DNA from: UJ101 sp047975265
GTDB taxonomy: Bacteria > Bacteroidota > Bacteroidia > Flavobacteriales > UJ101
DNA: 11,629 nucleotides
Reading direction: 5' to 3'
Assembly: GCA_047975265.1 (NCBI GenBank)
Contig: JBKEDE010000055.1
Span: 1-11,629, forward strand
Part shown: piece after piece, positions 5,858-11,629 of the stretch
Position numbering within the stretch: the stretch's first letter is position 1
Layout of the letters: every line of letters starts with the position of its first letter
Notes under the pieces: model-generated
Seen by the model: only the letters and a program-made list of their open reading frames with translations
What the model was told of the DNA's origin: nothing
The model's database searches: none
Translations under genes and position numbers: made by a program

Positions 5858-8800
5858 ATTCGCCTTCTTTAAAAATGTTAATTTTTTTATTTAAGCTCGG
5901 AATTAAGTCTAATTCGCTATCAACTCCTTTAAAACCTGCTTTAACTTTAATAATTAATTTGACACCAGAGAAATAAAAATCTGCATCCCAGTCGTCAGTT
6001 TTGCCAAAATTTTTGCCAATTGTTAATGTTACAAATGAAGTAGCTGTTACTTCGACACCTAACTCGAAAGCTTTTTTATCATTTTCTTCAGTTCTTTGTT
6101 GAGTAAGATCTTTTCCTTTTTCAGCTTTTAATTTTATCCTAAAAGCTACTGACATTTGGATTTTCCCTTCGAGGTACCCTTGCAATGCAATATTTCCATT
6201 GTATTTTTTATCCTTGAAGTTATATGTTAGTTTTGCAGGCTTTACGTCTCCTTTGCTTGAATCAGTGCCTACTAAATTTATTTTAGCTGTTAATTGAAAA
6301 TAAAGTTCATATTCAATTTCCACTTTTCCACTACTAAATACATTAGCTAACCATGATACTATATCTAATGCATCAATTACTGCACCCCAAGGTTTAAATT
6401 TGCTTCCCAAGGCTAGAATGTCTAATTTAACTTCTGCACCAATTATGGGATCAGCAATTAATCGACCATCTAATTCATAAGTAATTTTTCCGTCTTGTGA
6501 AGTTGAATAGCCAATTCCCACTCCAACTCCAATTGCAGGAGGTGTAAGAGTAAAACTCATGGGTAATGCAGCCAATCTTGCTTTTAAGCCTTTTGGTGCG
6601 GAACCAGTACTAATTTTTGCAGCTTCTGCTTTAGCATCAGAAACTCCTAAATCACCGTCTAATTTGTTAACCATCCAAAAAAGAGGCCTTAACATCTTTC
6701 TGTATTTCTCTCCAAATTCTTTTCCAAGCAACAATACATCATCTTCACCAGATACTTCACACTCTACATGAAGCCCAAAAGTAGTTTTCCTACCAACATA
6801 ATGTTGTAAGCCGTTTGCTATTTTCTTGTCAAGTATCTCTTTACGTTCCTTGTTGTTTGAAGTATTAATTTTACCTTCATTAAATCCACTGTAATGTTCT
6901 TCTAAAGGAGTTGTAGTTTCATAATAAAGAGGCGTTTCAATGTTATAATTGAAATTTACAACCCATTTCATATCTGGATAAACTCTAACCCGAGCAACTT
7001 GATTGGGATATCTACACGTGGTTACAGGGACGAAATAAGTTTGTGAGATTTGTTCATTTTTAATCCATTTTAATAAGTATCTGACTACCCAAATGTTTTT
7101 AAAATTATCAGAAAAAAAGCCTTTGGTTAAATATTCTTGCTCACCAAAAAGATAATTTAATATTTTATCATTATAGGATTTATTGTAATTATATTTTAAT
7201 TTTAGTGTAATAGAATCATCAGCTTCATTTATCGTATAACTTGTATTTTCAACTAGACCCTGAATTCCGGCAACAGAAACAGTTTCGTATTCATTTTTGT
7301 TAGGGGATTCTATTCCTTTGGCTTCTTGATCTGGTTTATTCCATTCTAATTTTGGTGAAGATTTGCCATTAGATGGGTGAAAAAATGTAGCATTGCTTCC
7401 TAATCCTGTCATTTTCAAATATCGTTCGGTAAAAAGAACATAATCTTTTGACGGAACCCACTGTCCAACTATCCATTCCATTTTAAAAACATCTCTAATG
7501 CCGTCATGTGGTTTACCATCATTAAGAATCATTTGGCATTTAAAACCATTTTTATGTGTACGTATATGTTCGTCTTTACTATCTTTTGATTGAAGGAATT
7601 TTGCGATAATTTTAATGTCTTTTGTTGCCTTGTCTCCACATACTACATCTATTGTGTTTTCAGATCTGTCCTTAACATTTTTCCCTGTAAGCGCATATTC
7701 ATTAAAGATTTCAAAATCTGTTTCTCCATTGTTAACTATAATTTTAGAGTAAGCACATGGATTTGTTTCTCGGAAATTATAATCTATATCTCCAATGTAC
7801 TGAATCATGTTGCTTTTTTTGTCTTCCATTTGAGAAAGAATGGTGTCCATAGATTCATACTTGACCATAAATGTTGGTGAAACATCAACATCATCAAAAT
7901 CCCTTCTGTCATCTGCAATAGTTCTTATTTGATTCATATTGGGAGTGAAAGAGTATTCCTGTTTTGTCTTGGTATTGGTTATTTTTATTGTTACTGAATA
8001 AGTTTTTACCTTTTCATTTTTGGTATGTATAGTATCTTTCCATTTAGAATCAATTAATACTGGAAACTCATATTGGATATTAGCCGTTCCTGTTGACACA
8101 CGTGCGGAACCTTCAGCATCTTTAATAATTGGTGAATAATCAACGAGCATACCTTTTAAAATTGGCTCTTCAATTAATGGAGTGTGGTTTTCATCGGTTA
8201 AAGTAATCTCGAACTCAAGATTTTCAAAACTTGTTTCCGTATCAACCTTTCCATATTTTTCAGAATATTGCTCACCTATTTTCATAGGAAGCAAATGCGT
8301 TGCTACATAAAACTTGATAACTTGTCCGTAAGAATAATAGCCATCATTAATTGTAAAGTTTTTTACTTCTGGTTTTATATTTTGTTTATCAAAATATGCT
8401 AGATAAATTTTGGGCTTATCGATAACAACAAAATGAAAAAACAGTCCTTTATTCGGACGAGTTGTGAAAACTTCCATCCTGTGAAAGTTTCCTAACCAAA
8501 TGTCATTTTGGTCAGGAGTTATTTCTATTGTTTTTCCTGCTTTGTATTGCTGAATAATTCCAAGTTCTAAAATATCACTTTTACCGCCCCCTAAATCTGC
8601 CCATAAAGGCAACTCTTCTCCTTCTTTTGTATTTTTTGCTTCACCCCAAAGCCATGATAAAATAAATGCCCATTTTGTATTAGCTACTGTTGATTCTGGA
8701 TTTGTTGTTTTTTCTCCTAGAATAGTAGAACTATTCTCAACAACAAATCTGTGTTTTTTACCACTTAAAAGATAAATTATTGTATTGGGAACAACTGTAA

Positions 8801-8864
8801 ATTCATTTTTCCCATTAATCTCATGATAACATGCTTTAATACCTCGCAATATATTGTCTTCCAT
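5850..8864 (-). CDS. Large beta-rich protein coupled to a PAAR-like protein; candidate effector or carrier
   Basis: The product has 1004 residues, no signal peptide and no obvious membrane helix. Residues 1-150 are mixed; about 150-310 (IYLAYFDKQNIKPEVKNF ... FEITLTDENHTPL ... TYSVTIKITNTKT) read like one or two Ig-like beta domains. The middle third is strand-rich without a recognised motif. From about 745 there is a change: an Ala/Lys stretch, then a Gly-rich run (PAIGVGVGIGYSTSQDG, 775-791) and alternating strands to the end (ELYFQLTAKINLVG, IALQGYLEGKIQMSVAFRIKLKAE, FELGVEVTATSFVTLTIGKNF). These could be an amphipathic beta domain that meets a membrane, or simply a large beta fold. It starts 2 nt after the DUF4280 gene, the usual place for cargo of a PAAR-type tip. 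No catalytic motif is visible, so toxicity is unproven. Confidence 0.83.
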   Translation of the reverse strand: MEDNILRGIKACYHEINGKNEFTVVPNTIIYLLSGKKHRFVVENSSTILGEKTTNPESTVANTKWAFILSWLWGEAKNTKEGEELPLWADLGGGKSDILELGIIQQYKAGKTIEITPDQNDIWLGNFHRMEVFTTRPNKGLFFHFVVIDKPKIYLAYFDKQNIKPEVKNFTINDGYYSYGQVIKFYVATHLLPMKIGEQYSEKYGKVDTETSFENLEFEITLTDENHTPLIEEPILKGMLVDYSPIIKDAEGSARVSTGTANIQYEFPVLIDSKWKDTIHTKNEKVKTYSVTIKITNTKTKQEYSFTPNMNQIRTIADDRRDFDDVDVSPTFMVKYESMDTILSQMEDKKSNMIQYIGDIDYNFRETNPCAYSKIIVNNGETDFEIFNEYALTGKNVKDRSENTIDVVCGDKATKDIKIIAKFLQSKDSKDEHIRTHKNGFKCQMILNDGKPHDGIRDVFKMEWIVGQWVPSKDYVLFTERYLKMTGLGSNATFFHPSNGKSSPKLEWNKPDQEAKGIESPNKNEYETVSVAGIQGLVENTSYTINEADDSITLKLKYNYNKSYNDKILNYLFGEQEYLTKGFFSDNFKNIWVVRYLLKWIKNEQISQTYFVPVTTCRYPNQVARVRVYPDMKWVVNFNYNIETPLYYETTTPLEEHYSGFNEGKINTSNNKERKEILDKKIANGLQHYVGRKTTFGLHVECEVSGEDDVLLLGKEFGEKYRKMLRPLFWMVNKLDGDLGVSDAKAEAAKISTGSAPKGLKARLAALPMSFTLTPPAIGVGVGIGYSTSQDGKITYELDGRLIADPIIGAEVKLDILALGSKFKPWGAVIDALDIVSWLANVFSSGKVEIEYELYFQLTAKINLVGTDSSKGDVKPAKLTYNFKDKKYNGNIALQGYLEGKIQMSVAFRIKLKAEKGKDLTQQRTEENDKKAFELGVEVTATSFVTLTIGKNFGKTDDWDADFYFSGVKLIIKVKAGFKGVDSELDLIPSLNKKINIFKEGEYD

Positions 8865-8866
8865 AG

Positions 8867-9355
8867 TTATTTAACATTTAAGTGTTCATAAGGAAAAGTT
8901 AAATCGGGATTCTTTATATTGATAAATGGATTCACGTGGGATTGCAATTCTTCGTCTGCATTCTTTAGATTTTTCTTAGTGGGTTCGCCCATTTGTCCAG
9001 ATTTTATAATACTTATGCAATCTTTTCCACCAATCGGACACGTTGCTTTGCTGTCTTCTAACAAAATATATCCACCCGGCGGATCGTATTTTTCTTTTTC
9101 GTAATAACCGCTCCACGCTGTTACCACAATCTGACACGGCTTATAACCTCCTGGAGTTGGTTGCATTTGACAAGGTCCAAATGTATTTTTTTCAAAGGTT
9201 GTACCAATATCTTTATGTGTTGCTGCTAATTTTTGTTTTCCTTCATGATCATTAAGATAGTATTTAGTTTGCGTAAGAACTTTTAATTTGTCTGGTAATG
9301 CTCCAAATTTACATTGACATATTGCGCCTTGAACTATTTTTTCTTTTAATGACAT
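8867..9355 (-). CDS. PAAR-like protein, DUF4280 family
   Basis: The 162-aa protein matches the DUF4280 PAAR-like pattern in order: an N-terminal GAxCxCxFG motif (GAICQCKFGALPDKL, Cys13 and Cys15), a central FGPCQMQPTPGGYKPCQ block (Cys62 and Cys74), a Trp-Ser-Gly turn (AWSGYY), then GGYILLEDSKATCPIGGKDCISIIKSGQ (Cys106 and Cys113). Proteins of this type are thought to form the sharp tip of type VI or related contractile injection systems and to connect effectors to it. The cysteines may bind metal or brace the beta-prism. After about residue 122 there is a charged, Pro- and Asn-rich tail that may contact the cargo. The next gene starts 2 nt later and encodes the likely partner. No sheath, baseplate or TssB/C gene is present in this window. 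Confidence 0.88.
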   Translation of the reverse strand: MSLKEKIVQGAICQCKFGALPDKLKVLTQTKYYLNDHEGKQKLAATHKDIGTTFEKNTFGPCQMQPTPGGYKPCQIVVTAWSGYYEKEKYDPPGGYILLEDSKATCPIGGKDCISIIKSGQMGEPTKKNLKNADEELQSHVNPFINIKNPDLTFPYEHLNVK

Positions 9356-9391
9356 AATATTTGCGTTTTTGTAAAAATAAATAAATTTTAC

Positions 9392-9859
9392 TTACCAATC
9401 ATTTTCTAAATTTTCAAAGTTATCAAATCCCCATTTATTAGGTGGTAATTTTACTAGCCCGCCAGTTATAAAAGGACTCTCCTTAGATAAAAATTTAGAA
9501 TTGTATTCATCCGTATTTACTTGATACATTGAAAAATTTATTTTTTGAATAATGTTTCTAGTTTCAGATTTATTTTTTGAATAAATTTCTAATTCTGCAA
9601 TTGTATGCATTGGAAAGTGGTGATATAAATCTAAATCAAAGTCAATATTAAGTTTCATATAAAGGGCTTGATTAGAATTTATGCTTTTAGGATAAAAATA
9701 TCTTGGGGCAAGAGTTTCCTTGGAATTGAAAGTGATTAGAAAAGAATGATAACTTGTCGGGATTTTTTCAATTTTCTGAGTTCCTTTAAAAATAAATGGT
9801 GGAGAATAGGGGATTATTGAGAGTGCAATTTTTTTTTTCAATTGTTCTTCTATCTCCAT
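9392..9859 (-). pseudogene. 3' part of a gene split by a frameshift (or separate 155-aa ORF)
   Basis: As an independent frame it gives 155 aa starting MEIEEQLKKK at 9859, but that start lies inside the end of the upstream frame. From IALSIIPYSPPFIFKGTQKIEKIPTSYHSF on it reads as a natural continuation of the 198-aa frame: removing one A from the A10 run at 9829-9838 joins ...RRTIEKK directly to IALSIIPY, giving one protein of 329 aa. The rest is strand-rich (YMKLNIDFDLDLYHHFPMHTIAELEIY) with a Trp-containing end. No signal peptide. It sits 36 nt before the DUF4280 gene. A loader, adaptor or chaperone for the PAAR-linked cargo is possible by position only. Confidence 0.6.
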
Positions 9860-10382
9860 AATTGATTAATTTGGGATGGAAAAATAAATTCCAAAACCAA
9901 TCGTATTGCAACGATCTTTCTAAAGAAATCTTATTTTGTAGTTTTTTTTCAAATTTTTGAAACAGATCGTTTAGGTCTGTACTATTATATTTTTTCAGTA
10001 ATATTTTTTTTTCAGTCTTCCACCTGCTTCTAATATCTTCCATATTTAATATTTCATTGGATGAAATCCCCTTTTCATTACAATGAGTTATTATCGGGTA
10101 AACTGACTTCGAAATTGAGTCAGAAATGATCTCATTTATTAAATCAGGCTTATGTTGATTATAATTTATATTTTGCTTATCAATAACTATTTTGCCTATT
10201 CCATGAGTTGTTTTTAATTCAACTGTAACATTATAATCGACTCTTTTCAGTGGGGTTTCGTCCTCGTTTATAAAATATTTTGTTGATACATCATAATATC
10301 TACAATCTAAACCATTAGGCTGAATTTTAATTGAGTTGAGTCTTTTTTGTAAATCCTTTTTTAGTAATTGATTATCTGGCAT
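9786..10382 (-). pseudogene. 5' part of a gene split by a frameshift, first gene of the large cassette
   Basis: The frame gives 198 aa from the ATG at 10382 (MPDNQLLKKDLQKRLNSIKI). Residues 1-100 look like an alpha/beta domain (YNVTVELKTTHGIGKIVID), then a Lys/Glu-rich helical stretch (MEDIRSRWKTEKKILLKKY, NDLFQKFEKKLQNK), then LQYDWFWNLFFHPKLINYGD. After the A10 run at 9829-9838 the last 14 residues (NCTLNNPLFSTIYF) look like out-of-frame sequence, and the real continuation is in the overlapping frame that ends at 9392. The break may be a true mutation, phase variation by slipped replication, transcriptional slippage that yields both forms, or a sequencing error. No family name is recognised. 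Confidence 0.65.
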
Positions 10383-10401
10383 TCGTGTAATTTTTTTAAA
10401 C

Positions 10402-10409
10402 CAAATTTA
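10402..10409 (-). promoter_or_regulatory. Possible -7 box (TAAATTTG) before the large cassette's first gene
   Basis: On the minus strand TAAATTTG fits the Bacteroidota -7 consensus TAnnTTTG and lies 19 nt before the ATG at 10382. No good -33 TTTG stands 17-23 nt upstream of it. In an AT-rich stretch this may be chance. Confidence 0.25.
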
Positions 10410-10433
10410 AAATTTTTCGGGGAAGGTGAAATT

Positions 10434-10487
10434 AGCTCTTTTGCAAAAAAAGAGGTAGGAGGTGTGTTGGCTTTTTGCAAATGTGCT
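10434..10487 (+). repeat. 54-nt paired-end element, right copy
   Basis: Starts AGCTCTTTTGCAAA and ends TTTGCAAATGTGCT, exactly as the copy at 3270-3323 and with the same overall length. The 26-nt middles differ, so what is conserved is the ends and the spacing. It lies about 50 nt upstream of the first gene of the cassette, between that gene and a possible 24-codon frame. Confidence 0.7.
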
Positions 10488-10489
10488 AA

Positions 10490-10564
10490 TTAGTGAGGGC
10501 TAAAAAGCGGTTGGAAAAAAGAATAAATTTCAGCTTGGGAAAGTGAAGATTTTGTTTTCATCAT
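10490..10564 (-). CDS. Possible 24-codon leader frame
   Basis: A short frame on the coding strand reads MMKTKSSLSQAEIYSFFQPL and ends FSPH before a TAA at 10492-10490. It stands in the 256-nt leader of the large cassette, just upstream of the 54-nt element. It could be a leader peptide, but there is no supporting signal beyond position and an ATGATG start. A frame of this length is easily found by chance. Confidence 0.2.
   Translation of the reverse strand: MMKTKSSLSQAEIYSFFQPLFSPH
10515..10530 (+). repeat. Right copy of the 16-bp inverted repeat
   Basis: AAAAAAGAATAAATTT, exact reverse complement of 3226-3241. It overlaps the possible 24-codon frame. Confidence 0.4.
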
Positions 10565-10638
10565 ATAAATATTTTTCAGTTTTTTTTTTTTGATTTTGTT
10601 ATGCTTTCAATTCTATGAATTTTTTTTTGCAGCATAGC

Positions 10639-10831
10639 ATATAACGGTTTACGTATAAGAGCAGTAGCGGATTTGGAAGCGATAATTTTCGGTTAAGCAC
10701 CAACATAAGCTACTTGCAATTTTTGTTTTGTAAATTTCGTAAAACAAAATGAAAATTGCAAGTAGCGACCTGAATGTACTGAATTTTGGTTTAAGCACTT
10801 AACCCGCTATTGCTTTTATACGATGTTAGCG
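10639..10831 (-). repeat. Cassette junction site E (extended attC-like palindrome, 193 nt)
   Basis: Left outer end ATATAAC (10639-10645), right outer end GTTAGCG (10825-10831), not matching each other. Main stem CGTATAAGAGCAGTAGCGG at 10652-10670 against CCGCTATTGCTTTTATACG at 10804-10822: 19 positions, two G.T wobbles on the plus strand. A second hairpin of 21-nt arms lies in the centre (10710-10730 against 10745-10765, starting CTACTTGCAA), again with two positions that are G.T on plus and A.C on minus. The left outer end matches the far end of the 7.5-kb cassette; the right outer end matches the sequence at 11619-11628. Confidence 0.87.
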
Positions 10832-11628
10832 GTAGTATTTCTATTCCTCATATTCCTTTAAATGTCGAACAAGTATTTTTTCAATAAACTCTGTCATTGT
10901 TTGTGCTTGTTTAATAATTTTTGCTGGATTGTATTCATGAGCAAAAACAAAAATGCTTTGATTTTCAATGTTGTATAACAATTTGTCTCCATCTCCATAT
11001 TGCCAAAATTCTCCCAAAATTAAAAATTCTGTTTTGTCAAATAATTGTTTATACAAATGATTGAAATTAATTTCCACACCCTCAAATTCAAACACAGACA
11101 CATTGTTAAAGAATGTTTTAAGTTCATCAGAAAATTTTATGGATAATTCATTCTCTTTGATTTCAATTTCGTCAATGCTTTTTCCTGTCTCTATTTTTGT
11201 ATACTCATCGTAAGATTTAGTTAATTGTTTTATCAACTTTGGATATTTATCTTTTAAATGACCAAATTTAGTTTCAACTAATTTTCTTAATTTTTTACGC
11301 TTTTCGTCTTCTGCTTTACAGTAATCATCAAATTCCTTTTCATAATTTTGCTTGTAAATGTCAGATAAAGAAACTTCCACATTTTTTGATTTTAGCCAAT
11401 TTGAAACAGCCGTTTGTCCGTGATAAGCATTTCGTGTTTCACTAAAGCTATTTGAAGGTTTTATTTTTAAGAAATTTGTTCTTCCACAGATTTTTTCGAC
11501 ATTTTGTGCATTATCAGAAAACCAAATTTTCCAATCTACAGCAGTCAATTTTCCTTCGGAAAGTTCTATGAATTTTTCAATTATCTTTTGTTCGTCCATT
11601 TTTTCTTTTTGGCCGTATTACCGCTAAC
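10825..11628 (-). mobile_element. Cassette 6: single SUKH-like gene
   Basis: On the plus strand it opens GTTAGCGGTA (10825-10834) and closes TACCGCTAAC (11619-11628), complementary at 10 of 10. One gene fills it, with leader and trailer under 30 nt. Confidence 0.72.
10841..11599 (-). CDS. SMI1/KNR4 (SUKH)-like protein, probable immunity-type protein
   Basis: The 252-aa protein is cytosolic by appearance. Residues 1-80 are a separate N-terminal domain (AVDWKIWFSDN, CGRTNFLKIKPSNSF, TAVSNWLKSKNVEVSL); 82-145 is a highly charged helical stretch (KAEDEKRKKLRKLVETKF). The last 100 residues have the SUKH layout: a helix and strand at ELSIKFSDELKTFF, a hydrophobic strand FLILGEFWQYGDGDKLLYN, then IFVFAHE and a final long helix (AQTMTEFIEKILVRHLKE). 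SUKH proteins commonly neutralise contact-dependent or polymorphic toxins in bacteria, which would make this an orphan immunity gene carried alone as a cassette. No toxin gene is next to it in this window. The family call is from pattern only. Confidence 0.75.
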   Translation of the reverse strand: MDEQKIIEKFIELSEGKLTAVDWKIWFSDNAQNVEKICGRTNFLKIKPSNSFSETRNAYHGQTAVSNWLKSKNVEVSLSDIYKQNYEKEFDDYCKAEDEKRKKLRKLVETKFGHLKDKYPKLIKQLTKSYDEYTKIETGKSIDEIEIKENELSIKFSDELKTFFNNVSVFEFEGVEINFNHLYKQLFDKTEFLILGEFWQYGDGDKLLYNIENQSIFVFAHEYNPAKIIKQAQTMTEFIEKILVRHLKEYEE

Positions 11629-11629
11629 G
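11619..11629 (-). repeat. Start of a sixth junction site at the right edge
   Basis: TACCGCTAAC followed by G matches the outer end of the other sites (NNNAACG) and is the exact complement of the other end of this cassette at 10825-10834. The rest of the site is outside the window. Confidence 0.6.

Larger units (their letters stand above)
3169..10645 (-). mobile_element. Cassette 5: 7.5-kb multigene PAAR/effector cassette
   Basis: On the plus strand the left end reads GTTATATGCTGTGCTTC (3169-3185) and the right end GCAGCATAGCATATAAC (10629-10645). The two are inverted copies at 15 of 17 positions. This end sequence (GTTATATGC) occurs nowhere else among the junctions, so it belongs to this cassette. 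Inside are about seven genes in one direction plus end-proximal repeats. Its size and gene number are unlike the other cassettes, which carry one or two genes. Confidence 0.65.

Noticed and set aside
2203..7880. Plus-strand open frames, for example 2203-2445, 2597-2860, 3934-4155, 4523-4738, 5286-5480, 6559-6771 and 7590-7880
   Set aside because: Each lies opposite a longer, protein-like minus-strand gene and shows no domain or signal of its own.
8919..9255. Two plus-strand frames opposite the DUF4280 gene
   Set aside because: The minus-strand cysteine and glycine motifs are clear; the opposite frames are shadows.
192..10831. The palindromic sites as MITEs or REP-like elements
   Set aside because: Their ends do not make target duplications; instead the outer bases pair across each cassette, which transposon insertion does not explain.
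1..11629. tRNA or rRNA genes, or an integrase, transposase or structural secretion genes
   Set aside because: None could be seen on either strand, so no claim of a complete mobile element or secretion system is made.

Overview
The window is AT-rich DNA that looks like a member of the Flavobacteriia, close to Flavobacterium in style. This is inferred from the base composition, signal peptides ending in ...FSQ, a Bacteroidota-type PAAR-like protein (DUF4280), and the absence of Shine-Dalgarno motifs. All the genes I accept are on the minus strand. Functional families I recognise are DUF4280, SMI1/KNR4 (SUKH) and a BamE/SmpA-like fold; most other products are unknown.

The main signal is not a single gene. 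The window is a chain of gene cassettes separated by large, related palindromic sites: A 192-322, B 968-1099, C 1916-2047, D 2980-3175 and E 10639-10831, with the start of a sixth at 11619-11629. A, B and C are 131, 132 and 132 nt long; D and E are 196 and 193 nt because each has a second long hairpin in its centre. Each site lies 3' of its gene or genes, has an 18-19 nt stem, and begins and ends with AACGG and TGTT in plus-strand reading. The outermost 7-10 bases pair with the far end of the neighbouring cassette, not with the other end of the same site. Integron attC sites follow the same logic. No integrase gene is visible here.

Region by region, right to left (the direction of transcription): a one-gene cassette with a SUKH-like immunity-type protein (10841-11599); a 7.5-kb cassette (3169-10645) holding a frameshifted gene pair, a DUF4280 PAAR-like spike protein, a 1004-aa beta-rich protein, a lipoprotein, a small exported protein and a helical cytosolic-looking protein; a one-gene cassette for a 299-aa exported protein; two sister cassettes, each with a BamE-like 119-aa membrane-anchored protein followed by a different small membrane protein; and the 5' end of a further membrane protein running off the left edge.

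The 7.5-kb cassette resembles a type VI (or contractile-injection) effector module: PAAR-like tip, large candidate effector or carrier, and lipoprotein plus periplasmic protein as candidate immunity factors. The roles of the last three are inference from gene order. It also has its own repeats near both ends: a 54-nt element with conserved 14-nt ends, a 16-bp inverted repeat, and a 21-bp-period tandem repeat on the left side.
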